Positions 37,064 through 47,044 of a stretch of 64,000 nt of DNA are shown here, in pieces. Under the pieces are notes generated by a model, which searched no databases, was not told where the DNA came from, and saw only the letters and a program-made list of their open reading frames with translations. This DNA comes from Haladaptatus sp. DYF46 (GTDB lineage Archaea; Halobacteriota; Halobacteria; Halobacteriales; Haladaptataceae). The position numbers and the translations under genes are program-made. Location of the stretch: positions 186,001 through 250,000 of the forward strand of contig NZ_JAJFAY010000006.1 of the NCBI RefSeq assembly GCF_021083305.1, written 5' to 3'. Within the stretch, counting starts at the first letter, position 1. The number at the start of each line of letters is the position of its first letter.

Positions 37064-37445
37064 GCTACCCGTTTCGCTCCGAACGTAGATAACGACTCAC
37101 ATCGCTTCGATGAGTTGTCGGACGAAACGACTCGTCTCACGGCACGTCCGTGTTGTCTCGCGGGGTGTCACGGGTTCGTTCGTAGGGGAAAGGAGCGGTC
37201 GAAAACCGGTCGTCCAAATTACCGCTTGAATATGCAACCACACCGAGTATAATGCTCAACTACCACATCCGGTTAGAAGGTACTACTATGAGACGCCACT
37301 GCTCGCAGGACGATGTCGATTTCGGTGAAACGCCCGCATCGTTGCGACTCCTCTCTCTCGATTGCACGACTGAATGGAATTCCGACAACGAGCACCCATC
37401 TGCTCCGGTCGACTCCGGCACGGGTAGCGTCATCTCCCCATAGAA

Positions 37446-39821
37446 ATGGTCGAGCACACCCGGACACTCGGATTCAAGGTCGCGTTCGCGCTCGGTCTCG
37501 GGACGATGATCGCCGCCGGTATCTTCTCGCTCTCCGGGACGGCGGTGGCGGCGGTGGGAAGCAGCGCGGTCATTTCGTTCGTCATCGCGGCGATCATCGC
37601 GAGCATCACGGCCTACACGTACTCGGAGTTCGCCTCCATCTACAGCGAAAACGGCGGCGGGTATCTCTTTTCTTCGCGTACGTTCGAGGAGGACCGATTG
37701 CTGTTCGCTATCGGTTCGTCGCTGTTCCTCGGCTACTGTGCGACCACGGCGTTCTACCTCGCCACCATGGGCGAGTGGTTCCACCAGTTCATCCTCCCGC
37801 ACGGCATTCCGATTCCGCACGGCGCTATCGCCGTTCTCACCGCGGTTCTCCTCGGCTACCTCAATTCGAAGGGGACCGAGGAGAGCGGCACGTTTCAGGT
37901 ACTCGTAACCAGCGCGAAGGTGGCGGTTCTGATCGTGTTCATCGGCGGCGCCTTCACATTCGCCGGGCCAACCCAAGCGGTCGGGAAGTTCGCGACCAGT
38001 TTCCAGACCGACGCTGGCGGCATCGTCTCCGTCGCCGCGGTGGCGTTCATCACGTTCTTCGGATTCTCCGCCATCGCCGCCAGCGCGGGCGAGATAATCG
38101 AGCCACGAAAGACGGTTCCCAAGGCAATCGCCGCGAGCATCCTCACGGTGACGGTGCTCTACATCTTCGTCATCGTCGCGATGGTCAACTCCCCGATACC
38201 GCCGGAGGTCGTCGCGAGGCAGGGCGAAACCGCCATGGGGAAGGTCGCCGCGGCGTTCTTGGGTTCGTTCGGAAAGTGGCTCATCGTCGCCGGAGCCATC
38301 TTCAGCATGGTGTCGGCGTCGAACGCCTCCATTCTAGCGGCGTCGGGTATCGGTTCGTTGATGGGAAAACAAGGGCAGGCACCTCGACGGTTCAGCCGCA
38401 TTCATCCGACGTACGCCACCCCGTTCTGGAGCGTTATCACGACGACGGGGGTCATTTCGGTTCTCATCGTGGGCTTCATCACGCTGTTTCCCGCCGAGGG
38501 TGGGTTCGTCCCGCTTCACCTCGGCCTCAACGCGTTGACCGGCTTTGCGAACCTGAACCTGCTCGCGCCGTTGGCGGTCGTCAACGTCGCGCTCATCGCC
38601 TCTCGTCGTCGGTTCCCCGACCTCGAACGCCCCATCAGGGTTCCGTTCTCGCCGTGGTTGCCCGTGTTGGGAATCGTCGCCAACCTCGTGCTCATCGCCA
38701 AGTTGCCGCCGACGGGAATCGTCGTCGGCGTCGCCGTCGAACTACTGTTCATCAGCGGGTACCTCGTATGGGGCGGCGCACCCAACGTGGACGAATTGGT
38801 CAGACACGCCGTCGAACAACAGACGCAACCGCTCGGAACGACCGGGGATAGTCAAGCGGGAGCGGAGACGCTATCGGAACCCGATACCGATGTGGGGGCG
38901 ACAGAAGGGGAGACCGAAGACCGCTACCGCGTACTGGTGCCGTTGGCGCGCATCAACCGCGCACCCGAGTACGTGAAGTTGGCCGCGACGCTGGCGAACG
39001 CCCGCGCCGATAATCCCGTCATCCACGTCCTCAACGTCACGCACATTCCCGACCAGACACCGTACGAGATGGTACAGGATACCGCCGAAAAACGCGCCGA
39101 CCGACTCATGGAGCGTCTCGACACCGTGGACGTCGGTGCCGAGTATACCGTCGGCGGGCACATCTCACGTGACGTCGGGTTCGACATCAACGAAACCGCC
39201 CGCGATACGGGAGTGGACCTCATCCTGATGGGATACCCCGAAGAACACTACGAGATCGCGGAGTCGGTCGAATACAACGCCCCCTGTGACGTGCTGTTCG
39301 CGCAGAACTTCGAAACGGAGGATTCGGAGGAACTCGACGCCATCAACGTCGGCGCGGGCGGCGGTCCGCACCACGAACCCATGCTCTCGCTCGCCGGTAC
39401 CCTCGGTAAAACGGGCGCGACGGTCCACGTCATCAACGTCACCCCGACCAGCGACAACGGGACGACGGAGGATATGCAGGACACCCTCGACGAACTGCCG
39501 TCGGATATCGCCATCGAGCGCCACGAGGTCACGGCAGAGAGCGTCGCCGACGGATTGGTCGACGTCGCCGCCGAGAACGGGGGACCGTTGTTCATCGGCG
39601 CATCCCGAACGCGGTTGCTCAAACGATGGATCCTCGGATCGACGCCCGATCAAGTAATCCGAAAGGCCGACGCCGTCGGCGTTCCGGTCGTCGTCTACGC
39701 GACACCGACCGGCATCACCGGCCGTCTCGGTGAAGCGTTGACCCCTCTCGGTCGGCTCACTCGACGGGTGTTCGGACGAGATAATGGACCGGATTCGGCC
39801 ACCCCGGTGCGCTCGGACTGA
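37446..39821 (+). CDS. APC-family amino acid permease fused to UspA domains
   Basis: A 791-residue fusion. Residues 1-440 form about 12 helices of an APC permease (LGTMIAAGIFSLSGTAVAAV, SAIAASAGEIIEPRKT, FSRIHPTYATPFWS). After a hydrophilic linker (SQAGAETLSEPDTDVGAT) come two universal-stress-protein-like domains (RYRVLVPLARINRAPEYVKL, and a second starting AINVGAGGGPHHEPML). The substrate is probably an amino acid or related amine. UspA domains may bind nucleotide and control transport; similar fusions are common in haloarchaea. ATG at 37446. Confidence 0.93.
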   Translation: MVEHTRTLGFKVAFALGLGTMIAAGIFSLSGTAVAAVGSSAVISFVIAAIIASITAYTYSEFASIYSENGGGYLFSSRTFEEDRLLFAIGSSLFLGYCATTAFYLATMGEWFHQFILPHGIPIPHGAIAVLTAVLLGYLNSKGTEESGTFQVLVTSAKVAVLIVFIGGAFTFAGPTQAVGKFATSFQTDAGGIVSVAAVAFITFFGFSAIAASAGEIIEPRKTVPKAIAASILTVTVLYIFVIVAMVNSPIPPEVVARQGETAMGKVAAAFLGSFGKWLIVAGAIFSMVSASNASILAASGIGSLMGKQGQAPRRFSRIHPTYATPFWSVITTTGVISVLIVGFITLFPAEGGFVPLHLGLNALTGFANLNLLAPLAVVNVALIASRRRFPDLERPIRVPFSPWLPVLGIVANLVLIAKLPPTGIVVGVAVELLFISGYLVWGGAPNVDELVRHAVEQQTQPLGTTGDSQAGAETLSEPDTDVGATEGETEDRYRVLVPLARINRAPEYVKLAATLANARADNPVIHVLNVTHIPDQTPYEMVQDTAEKRADRLMERLDTVDVGAEYTVGGHISRDVGFDINETARDTGVDLILMGYPEEHYEIAESVEYNAPCDVLFAQNFETEDSEELDAINVGAGGGPHHEPMLSLAGTLGKTGATVHVINVTPTSDNGTTEDMQDTLDELPSDIAIERHEVTAESVADGLVDVAAENGGPLFIGASRTRLLKRWILGSTPDQVIRKADAVGVPVVVYATPTGITGRLGEALTPLGRLTRRVFGRDNGPDSATPVRSD

Positions 39822-39893
39822 TCGACACTAACGCCGCACGGGACGGTCCGACTGGGACTCGTCGGTGTCGCGGTCTTCACCGGACAGTTTTCC

Positions 39894-40607
39894 CTACTCT
39901 TCGACTTTCCACTGACCGGCCTCTTCGCCGTGGAACGCTCCTTTCGCCTCGCGCCGGGTCGGCCAAAAAGTCACGATCGCCATCGACAGGTAGAACAGCA
40001 GTACGCCACCGATAACGACTCCACCGGGTATTCCCGGAACTTCGGCGGTTGCAAGCGGACTCTCGTTCGGAACGAAGACGGAGATGCGGAAGAGCCACGC
40101 CACGAGGAGAACCGTGAGCAGGGGAAAATATATCCGTTTCAGTCGGCGGGATAGGGCCTCTCGAAGCGACACTTTCACCGTCGGTTTGCGCAGATCCGAA
40201 CCGATCTTTTCACGCCAGTCGCGATGGACCGCGCCCTCCGGGTCGAACACGTTCGCGAAGACGTTCTCCTCTATCATCCGCACGCGCGAACGCGTCGCAT
40301 CGTAGGTGCGATATCGCCGAACGTCGAACAGCAGGAACATGACCATCGCGAACATCCCGATAAGCAGGAAGTACGGTGGACTGTCCACGCTTTCGAACGA
40401 CAGCGCGAGCATCGCCACGATTACGGCTATCGCCCAGTCTATCGTGAGATCCAATCGGTCCAACCGCGTGGACATCTGTGAGACTTCGCCGCGATAGTAA
40501 TGTGGCATCAGCGAGAGGAATTCGGAATCCTCCTCCGCAGCCTTCGTCGCCACGTCACGAGCGCTCCGTTCCTCCGGATCGAACTCCTCGTCTTCCCGTT
40601 CCCCCAT
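39894..40607 (-). CDS. DUF2270 membrane protein
   Basis: A 237-residue haloarchaeal DUF2270 protein: LPHYYRGEVSQMSTRLDRLD, MVMFLLFDVRRYRTYDATRS, RKPTVKVSLREALSRRLKRI, with four predicted helices (such as IAVIVAMLALSFESVDSPPY and LLTVLLVAWLFRISVFV). Function unknown. Converges with the APC-UspA gene. Confidence 0.85.
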   Translation of the reverse strand: MGEREDEEFDPEERSARDVATKAAEEDSEFLSLMPHYYRGEVSQMSTRLDRLDLTIDWAIAVIVAMLALSFESVDSPPYFLLIGMFAMVMFLLFDVRRYRTYDATRSRVRMIEENVFANVFDPEGAVHRDWREKIGSDLRKPTVKVSLREALSRRLKRIYFPLLTVLLVAWLFRISVFVPNESPLATAEVPGIPGGVVIGGVLLFYLSMAIVTFWPTRREAKGAFHGEEAGQWKVEE

Positions 40608-40755
40608 ACGAGTGAATTGAACGTGCGGGGATAACTACCGCTCGGTGGAACTGTCGTCGTCGACCCTCTCTTTTTGCCGTCACTGATAGAACTCGTCGAA
40701 GTCGGCATCGAATCGCCGTAGACCGAAGGGTCGTTCGACGAGAGTTCGGTCCGTG

Positions 40756-41256
40756 TCACCCAGCGATGGAGTCCGGGACGTCCTCCGGATACCGGTCACG
40801 ATTCTCCCGATAGTATGTGGCCACGTAACCGACGAACAGGAACTTCGTCGTCATCGCCACCGCAGTAAAGAAAACGGTTTTGAGGGGCCGTTTCCGGTAC
40901 GCCGAATGGACGGCGTATGCCGTTACGAGTCCGTTCGCGTAGTTGAGAAGCTCGATGGGTCGTCGCTTTCCGCGATGTCGGTAGTACATCCGTTCGCCGA
41001 GGACGACCCGCGTCATCCACGCGTCGTCGTTCGTTGGCGGGGAGAAGAGAACGGGATTGATGACGCTGAAACCGATCGCCCCGGCGACGACGCGCGGTCG
41101 CCGAACGTAAATTCCGTACATGAGAACGGGAAGGACGAGCACGCGCGACCAGCCACTACGTGGATTCGCGTGCCGCATCCAGAGCGTATCCTTGACGCGA
41201 CGCCAGTACCCCGACAGAGAATCGAGCGAGTGTTCGTTCAATTTGGGTTCTTCCAT
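40756..41256 (-). CDS. DUF6653 membrane protein
   Basis: A 166-residue protein with RVKDTLWMRHANPRSGWSRV, PVLMYGIYVRRPRVVAGAIG and FSPPTNDDAWMTRVVLGERM, which I recognise as the DUF6653 pattern of haloarchaea: a few helices plus a conserved tryptophan/arginine motif. Start ATG 41256, where a longer leader has no support. Function unknown. Confidence 0.78.
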   Translation of the reverse strand: MEEPKLNEHSLDSLSGYWRRVKDTLWMRHANPRSGWSRVLVLPVLMYGIYVRRPRVVAGAIGFSVINPVLFSPPTNDDAWMTRVVLGERMYYRHRGKRRPIELLNYANGLVTAYAVHSAYRKRPLKTVFFTAVAMTTKFLFVGYVATYYRENRDRYPEDVPDSIAG

Positions 41257-41393
41257 CCGTACGTATGGTATCCCCCGAGTGGCTAAAGAATTCCAACTCC
41301 GTCGAACGAGAACGTACAACGGACCGCGAAACCGTCTAAACGGCAGGAAAACGCGTCCGCGAAACCAGCGGGGCGTCCGTTGAAAGCGAGGTC

Positions 41394-41657
41394 CTACGCA
41401 CCGAGTTCGGACACTGTGACGGATCGGTCAGAATGAATCGTAACGGAGTATCCTACGTACTCGAAGCGGATTTCCGGCGAACCACGCCGATAGAGGTCCT
41501 CGAGCGCATCCGGGTTGATAGCTTCGTAAAGAGGGCTTGCAGGCTTCCTATCTTTCGCTTCGGTCACCGCCTTCACCACGGTAGCAGTGAGCGATTCGGT
41601 AGTCTCGGATTCGATGCGTATCGATGGCTCTGCTTTCGATGGCGGCGAGTTGTGCAT
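41394..41657 (-). CDS. HalOD1 output-domain protein
   Basis: An 87-residue HalOD1 domain: a short acidic lead, TATVVKAVTEAKDRKPASPL, YEAINPDALEDLYRRGSPEI and RFEYVGYSVTIHSDRSVTV. HalOD1 is a haloarchaeal output domain found alone or after signalling domains; its target is unknown. ATG 41657. It diverges from the ectoine island. Confidence 0.85.
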   Translation of the reverse strand: MHNSPPSKAEPSIRIESETTESLTATVVKAVTEAKDRKPASPLYEAINPDALEDLYRRGSPEIRFEYVGYSVTIHSDRSVTVSELGA

Positions 41658-41831
41658 GTCCTGCGCTGAGGCATGTCGTGCTATTAGGTTTACTGGGGGT
41701 CGAGGTAACATGTACCAAAATATTCGGCCGGTCCGGTGACCCGACAGACGTTTTATACACAAGTTTCGTATTCTACGTACACAAAAAACTTAAACAGCTA
41801 TTCCCCGACTGTGTAGATGTGTATCGCTACC

Positions 41832-43010
41832 ATGCCACGAGCAATCTTCGACGATAGCGAGTACGAGCGGCGTTTAGAGCGGACGAAAGAGCGACTGCGC
41901 GAGGAAGAACTCGACGCGCTCGTCGTCGCCGACCCCGCGAACATGAACTACCTCTCGGGGTACGACGGCTGGTCGTTCTACGTCCATCAGGCCGTCGTAG
42001 TCACGCAGGAACGCGACGAACCGGTGTGGGTGGGTCGCGGTATGGACGCCAACGGCGCGCGCGCCACCACGTGGCTCGACGAGGAGAGCATCCGCGCGTA
42101 CAGCGACGACTACGTCCACTCGCCGTACGACCTCCATCCGATGGACTACCTGAGCGAGGTGTTGGAGGACCTCGACGTGGAGGACGGCGACATCGGATTG
42201 GAGATGGACGCCTACTACTTCAGCGCGAAATCCTACACGCGCCTCCGGAAGAACCTCCCGGAAGCCGATTTCGAGGACGCCACGCTCCTCGTCAACTGGC
42301 TCAGAATCAAGAAAAGCGAGCGGGAACTCGACTACATGCGCGAGGCGGCCCGCATCTCGGAGGAAGCGATGCTGGCCGGACTCGACGCCATCGAGGAGGG
42401 CGTTCCCGAGTACGAGGCGGCGGCCGCGATTTACGACGGCCTCATCCGCGGTACCGACGACTTCGGCGGCGACTACCCGTCCATCGTTCCGCTGATGCCC
42501 TCGGGCGACCACACGGGGACTCCCCACCTCACGTGGACCGACCGGGAGTTCGAGGACGGCGATCCGGTCATCATCGAACTCTCGGGCTGTCGGCACCGCT
42601 ATCACTCGCCGCTCGCCCGCACGACGTTCGTCGGCGACCCGCCGGACGCGATTCAGCGGACGGCCGACGTGGTCGTGGAGGGACTGGAGGCCGCGATCGA
42701 CGCCGTCGAACCCGGCGTCACCTGCGAATCGGTCGAGAAGGTCTGGCGGGACACGATCGCCCAATACGACCTCGAAAAGGAGGACCGAATCGCCTACGCG
42801 ATGGGGCTGGGCTACCCTCCGGATTGGGGCGAACACACCGCGAGCATGCGACCGGGGGACGAGACGAGGTTGGAAGAGGACATGACCTTCCACATGATTC
42901 CGGGCCTCTGGTTCGACGACTTCGGCGTCGAGTTGAGCGAGACGTTCCGCGTCACGTCGAACGGTGCCGAAGTGTTGGCGGACTTCCCGCGCCGCCTCTT
43001 CACCGCCTGA
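41832..43010 (+). CDS. doeA: Ectoine hydrolase-like M24 protein (DoeA/EutD)
   Basis: A 392-residue M24-fold protein with the remembered ectoine-hydrolase blocks: GYDGWSFYVHQAVVV, GMDANGAR, HPMDYL, EMDAYYFSA, FGGDYPSIVPLMPSG with HLTWTD, and GYPPDWGEHTASMRPGD. Four of five canonical M24 metal ligands are replaced (IIEL for the first Asp, SPLART for the second, MGLGYP for the His, MIPGLW for the first Glu), as expected for metal-free creatinase/ectoine hydrolase enzymes. DoeA opens the ectoine ring to N-acetyl-diaminobutyrate. Start ATG 41832; a TATA-like CTTAAAC is about 40 bases upstream and CGTACACAA just before it. It heads the island. Confidence 0.85.
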   Translation: MPRAIFDDSEYERRLERTKERLREEELDALVVADPANMNYLSGYDGWSFYVHQAVVVTQERDEPVWVGRGMDANGARATTWLDEESIRAYSDDYVHSPYDLHPMDYLSEVLEDLDVEDGDIGLEMDAYYFSAKSYTRLRKNLPEADFEDATLLVNWLRIKKSERELDYMREAARISEEAMLAGLDAIEEGVPEYEAAAAIYDGLIRGTDDFGGDYPSIVPLMPSGDHTGTPHLTWTDREFEDGDPVIIELSGCRHRYHSPLARTTFVGDPPDAIQRTADVVVEGLEAAIDAVEPGVTCESVEKVWRDTIAQYDLEKEDRIAYAMGLGYPPDWGEHTASMRPGDETRLEEDMTFHMIPGLWFDDFGVELSETFRVTSNGAEVLADFPRRLFTA

Positions 43011-43360
43011 ACGACCTTCTAACGGACGAATCTCTCCTTCTTCGCGAGTCCGGCCGAACACGGGTCGAAGCTCCGGGAAATTTGAACGAGGTCCAACTCG
43101 CGCGAATTCGTGGTGTATGAGTGCACACATCACTGTTCGAGACGGGCGCTTCGAGCCGTCCGATCCCATATCGGCACGCATCGTCGGACCGCATTTGTGT
43201 CCGTATTTGTCCGCAGCGCGCCGATACTCTCGGAATCGGGTTCAGCGAGCGATCGACGGTGTGGATCGCGCGCCCGACGAATGTTGAACTGTGTCCAATA
43301 TTCTACTCTCATATTGGAAAATCAGTAAAATTTTTGGCGCTGTTCGAACAGTGTCCGTAT
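43011..43360. other. Intergenic region between doeA and the aminotransferase
   Basis: About 350 bases. A 56-residue frame (43117-43287, starting [10 protein letters not shown]) is not convincing. The right end carries a TATA-like run (AAAATTTTT, about 43328-43335) and the 12-base palindrome annotated next. Confidence 0.45.
43340..43351 (+). promoter_or_regulatory. Perfect 12-base palindrome CTGTTCGAACAG
   Basis: CTGTTCGAACAG is a perfect inverted repeat with TTCGAA at its centre. It sits between a TATA-like AT run and the ATG at 43361, only 9 bases before it, so a bound repressor could block the aminotransferase promoter. A TTCGAA-centred palindrome also occurs at 57291-57304. Confidence 0.5.
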
Positions 43361-44749
43361 ATGGACGGTCCACCGATAGACGAACTTCACTTCGAGGACG
43401 CACCGAACGTCAGGACGGCGGTTCCGGGGCCGCGTTCGAAGGAACGTATCGACCGACAGGCGCGCATCGAAAGCAGCGCCGTGGCGTATCCCAAACGCAT
43501 CCCCATCGCCATCGAGGAGGGGAAGGGGGCGACGGTGCGCGACGCGGACGGGAACACGTACATCGACATGTTCGCCGGAATCGGCGTGCTGAACGTCGGA
43601 CACGCCAACCCGTACGTTCTCGATGCGGTGGAAGCGCAAACGAGGAAAGTCGTCCACACCGTCGATTTTCCGACCGAGGCCCGCCTCGACCTCATCGAGA
43701 AACTCGACGAAATCGCCCCCGGGGACTTGCAGGGTAACAACAGGGTCGTCTTCGGCGGGCCGACCGGGAGCGACGCCATCGAGGCGACCATCAAACTCGC
43801 CAAGTACAACACGGGCGGCGACGGCCTCATCGCGTTTCGGGGGGCGTACCATGGTGCCAGTTCCGGTGCACTGAGCTTGACCGCCGGTCGGAAGTACAAG
43901 CGGGAGTACACCCCCTTGCTGGCGGACGTAACCCATCTACCGTATCCGTATCCCGTTCGACAGGATCTCTCGCCAGAAGACGCCGTCGACCGCGCGCTGT
44001 CGAACGTCCGCGAACTCGTCGAGGACCCGTACGGCGGCCTCGCGAATCCGGCGGGTATCTGGGTCGAACCGATTCAAGGTGAAGGGGGTGTGGTCGTTCC
44101 GCCGGAGGGATTCCTCCCGGGCCTCCGCGAAATCGCCGACGACAACGACCTTCCGCTCATCGTCGACGAGATTCAGACCGGATTCGGTCGAACGGGTCGA
44201 TGGTACGCCAGCGAGTGGGAGGACGTGACGCCGGACATCGTTCCGATGGCCAAAGCGATCGGTGGAATCGGCCTTCCGCTCTCGGCCACGATGTACCACG
44301 AGGACCTCGACACGTGGGAGGCGGGTGGGCACGTGGGAACCTATCGCGGAAACGCACCGGCGATGCGGGCGGGTCTGCGAGCCATCGAGTACATCCAAGA
44401 CCACGGGTTGCTCGCCCACGCTCGTGACGTCGGCGCGTACATCCGCGACCGACTACGCGCTGTCGCCGAGGACGTCCCTCAGTTGCGTCAGGTTCGCGGT
44501 CGCGGACTGTTCGTGGGTGCCGAGTTCGTCGACGAGCGGGGACGACCCGACAAGGCGGCCGTGAACGCTGTGCAGCAGTACTGCTACGAACACGGTGTCC
44601 TCGTGTGGAGCGCCGGACGGGACGGCGAAGTCCTCCGACTCATCCCTCCACTCGTCATCACCCGCGAACTCGCCGAAACCGCTCTCGATGTCGTCACGAA
44701 CGCGATTCGAGAGGTCTGTTCCAGTCGTTCCGGCTCAGGGACAGTGTAG
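43361..44749 (+). CDS. Class-III aminotransferase, DoeD candidate
   Basis: A 462-residue PLP aminotransferase: [81 protein letters not shown], and the PLP lysine in MAKAIGG. Next to doeA it fits L-2,4-diaminobutyrate transaminase (aspartate semialdehyde formation), though other omega-amine substrates are possible. Start ATG 43361 because the longer frame is not protein-like. Strongly similar over its length to the gene at 58466-59848. Confidence 0.82.
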   Translation: MDGPPIDELHFEDAPNVRTAVPGPRSKERIDRQARIESSAVAYPKRIPIAIEEGKGATVRDADGNTYIDMFAGIGVLNVGHANPYVLDAVEAQTRKVVHTVDFPTEARLDLIEKLDEIAPGDLQGNNRVVFGGPTGSDAIEATIKLAKYNTGGDGLIAFRGAYHGASSGALSLTAGRKYKREYTPLLADVTHLPYPYPVRQDLSPEDAVDRALSNVRELVEDPYGGLANPAGIWVEPIQGEGGVVVPPEGFLPGLREIADDNDLPLIVDEIQTGFGRTGRWYASEWEDVTPDIVPMAKAIGGIGLPLSATMYHEDLDTWEAGGHVGTYRGNAPAMRAGLRAIEYIQDHGLLAHARDVGAYIRDRLRAVAEDVPQLRQVRGRGLFVGAEFVDERGRPDKAAVNAVQQYCYEHGVLVWSAGRDGEVLRLIPPLVITRELAETALDVVTNAIREVCSSRSGSGTV

Positions 44750-44851
44750 CCGTAGAAAGCTTGTACTGCGTTCGACACTCGGCTATTTTATTGCACACCG
44801 TTCACATAAATCGTAATAACTAAATATTGGGGGACAAGAACGTTGATTGTC

Positions 44852-46147
44852 ATGCCAAGGGATAACAAGGACCATCCCACGAGCCGACGGAACGTTCTCA
44901 AAGTGACCGGAGCGACCGGTGCAGCCAGCCTGACCGGGCTCGCCGGTTGTAGCGGGTTCGGGAGTTCCGAACCGGACCGGGACCATTTCAAACTCGGGGT
45001 CGTGACCTCCCTTTCCGGGGACCTTCGATTCGGCGGGAACGTCACTCGTCGCGGCTACGAACTGTGGAAAAAGGAAGTGAACAGCAACGACGGCATCGAA
45101 ATAGACGGCAGCAAGTACGAGGTGAAACTCACCTACGCGGACGCAAAGTCCGACCCGAGTACCGGAGCGGACGCCGCCTCGAAGATGATATCCAACGAAA
45201 AGGTCGACGCCGTGTTGGGACCCTATTCGAGCGGCGTCACCCTCGCCGTCGCTCCGATAATGGACAAGAACAAGATGCCACACATCACGGGTAGCGCCGA
45301 GTCCCCCCAGATATGGCAGAAGAAACCCAAGTACACCTTCGGAACGATCCCGACGGTCGCCGTCATGGCGAAGGAAGCCGCGAAATCGGTGTACGGCTTC
45401 GACCCTGCTCCCAAGTCCGTCTACATCACCGGCGTCAACACGCCGTTCTCGAAGGCGACCTCACAGGCGTTCCGTTCCGCCGCCAAGGACGCAGGGGTGA
45501 ACGTCGCAGGCTACGAGCTGTTCCCCCGAAGTACGGATTACTCGAACGTCGTGACCAAGGCCAAAAACGCGAGCCCGGACTTCCACTTCCACGGCGGTCA
45601 CATCGGAAGCCACGTCGACCTCGTGAAGGCGGCCAAACAGATCGATTACAGCCCGAACGGATTCATGTGTCACTACGGCGTGAACACGAGCAGTTTCAAG
45701 GAGGGCGCTGGTGCCGCCGGCAACTACTTGTTCGGTGCGACGGTGTGGCTCCCGAAAGTTCAGCGATCCGGTGGCGTGCTGTTCGGCACGCCGAAGAAGT
45801 ACACCGACGCCGCCAAAACGACCTACGACAGCCAACCGGACTATACGCAAGCGGCGTCCACCGCCGCCGGCATCGTCTTTCAAAAGGCGTTCGAGAAGAT
45901 GGGCGTCACCCCGCCGCTCTCACAGGACGAGCGGAACGACCTCGTCTCGACGCTCGAAGACATCAACGTGAACACGTTCTACGGCGATATCCAGTTCGAA
46001 ACCGACGGCGAGTTCTACCACAACAACGTGAAGACCGAACCGCTCGCGATTCAGTTGGGCAAGAAGGGCGAATCCGCCATCGTCGGACCGAAGGACGCCG
46101 CCGAAGGGACGCCGAAGTACCCCGTTCCCGGTTGGAACAAACGGTGA
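44852..46147 (+). CDS. livK: ABC transporter substrate-binding protein, LivK type
   Basis: A 431-residue Tat lipoprotein: SRRNVLKVTGATGA and lipobox LAGC. The mature part is a type-I periplasmic binding fold of the branched-chain amino acid family (LGVVTSLSGDLRFGGNV, DAVLGPYSSGVTLAVAP, DFHFHGGHIGSHVDLVKAA). The ligand is unknown; in this island ectoine, hydroxyectoine or an N-acetyl-diamino acid is a fair guess. TATA-like ACTAAATATT is about 30 bases before ATG 44852. First gene of livK-H-M-G-F-asnC. Confidence 0.88.
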   Translation: MPRDNKDHPTSRRNVLKVTGATGAASLTGLAGCSGFGSSEPDRDHFKLGVVTSLSGDLRFGGNVTRRGYELWKKEVNSNDGIEIDGSKYEVKLTYADAKSDPSTGADAASKMISNEKVDAVLGPYSSGVTLAVAPIMDKNKMPHITGSAESPQIWQKKPKYTFGTIPTVAVMAKEAAKSVYGFDPAPKSVYITGVNTPFSKATSQAFRSAAKDAGVNVAGYELFPRSTDYSNVVTKAKNASPDFHFHGGHIGSHVDLVKAAKQIDYSPNGFMCHYGVNTSSFKEGAGAAGNYLFGATVWLPKVQRSGGVLFGTPKKYTDAAKTTYDSQPDYTQAASTAAGIVFQKAFEKMGVTPPLSQDERNDLVSTLEDINVNTFYGDIQFETDGEFYHNNVKTEPLAIQLGKKGESAIVGPKDAAEGTPKYPVPGWNKR

Positions 46148-46150
46148 CCC

Positions 46151-47044
46151 ATGGTCGATTCAGGATTATTCCTTCAAACGGTCATCAACGGGTTGCTGCT
46201 CGGCGGCATCTACGTTACCGTCGGCGTCGGCTTCTCGCTCGCGTTCGGCGTCCTCGAAGTCGTCGACTTCGCCGTCGGGGAGTACGTGATGCTCGGCGCG
46301 TTCACGGCGGCGCTCCTCGTACCGTTCTTCGGTAACGAAGGGCTGTTCGTCATCCCGTTCGTGTTGCTCGCGTACTTCGCACTGGGGTTTCTCATCCAAC
46401 CGTTCATCCACCACGTGACCACCGGAGACCGGCCCCATCCGCTGTTGATGGGCCTCGTGTTCACGTTCGGCTTGGCCACCTTCATGCGCGGTTCGGTCCT
46501 CTCGATTTTCGGTCCGAACAACAAGAACGTCCCATCGTCCATCCTCGACGGCCGACTCTCCGTCTCCGGCGTCGGCGTGTTTCCGACCGTCCGAGTCGCG
46601 ACGGCCGTATTCGGCCTGTTGGCGCTCGGCGTGTTCATGTACTACCTCTACAACACGAAAGGGGGCGTCGCCATCCGAGCGATCGCCGAAGACCGGACGA
46701 CGGCACGGTTGATGGGGATCAACATCAACCGGTATCAGTCCATCGCGTACGGTGCATACGCCGGACTCACGGCCACCGCGGGGGTGTTCATCGGGCTCGT
46801 GTTCACCGCGAATCCGGGAATGGGAATCCAGTACACGGCGTTCGCGTTCTTCATGGTCGTCCTCGCGGGGTTGGGATACCTGCCGGGCGTCATCGTCAGC
46901 GGAATCGTCCTCGGCCTCGCCCAGTCGATTACGGCCGTCTATCTCGGCGGCGAACTCGTGTTGTTCGCCCTCTTCACCCTCATCTACGTGGTACTGCTCG
47001 TCTCACCGGCGGGAATCCTCGGCAAGGGAGAGTGGGCGACGTGA
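46151..47044 (+). CDS. livH: ABC transporter permease, LivH type
   Basis: A 297-residue permease with about eight helices and the LivH pattern (TVINGLLLGGIYVTVGVGFS, SLAFGVLEVVDFAVGEYVML, AIAEDRTTARLMGININRY, GLVFTANPGMGIQYTAFAFF). It forms half of the membrane channel with LivM. Three bases after livK; overlaps livM. Confidence 0.93.
   Translation: MVDSGLFLQTVINGLLLGGIYVTVGVGFSLAFGVLEVVDFAVGEYVMLGAFTAALLVPFFGNEGLFVIPFVLLAYFALGFLIQPFIHHVTTGDRPHPLLMGLVFTFGLATFMRGSVLSIFGPNNKNVPSSILDGRLSVSGVGVFPTVRVATAVFGLLALGVFMYYLYNTKGGVAIRAIAEDRTTARLMGININRYQSIAYGAYAGLTATAGVFIGLVFTANPGMGIQYTAFAFFMVVLAGLGYLPGVIVSGIVLGLAQSITAVYLGGELVLFALFTLIYVVLLVSPAGILGKGEWAT

Noticed and set aside
37252..37443. 63-residue frame before the APC-UspA gene
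   Set aside because: Composition is unremarkable and no domain is seen; it reads into the promoter area of the permease gene.
41832..43010. Xaa-Pro aminopeptidase annotation for the M24 gene
   Set aside because: Metal ligands are replaced and the sequence blocks match ectoine hydrolase much better.
43117..43287. 56-residue frame between doeA and the aminotransferase
   Set aside because: Basic and cysteine-poor with no recognised motif; probably chance.
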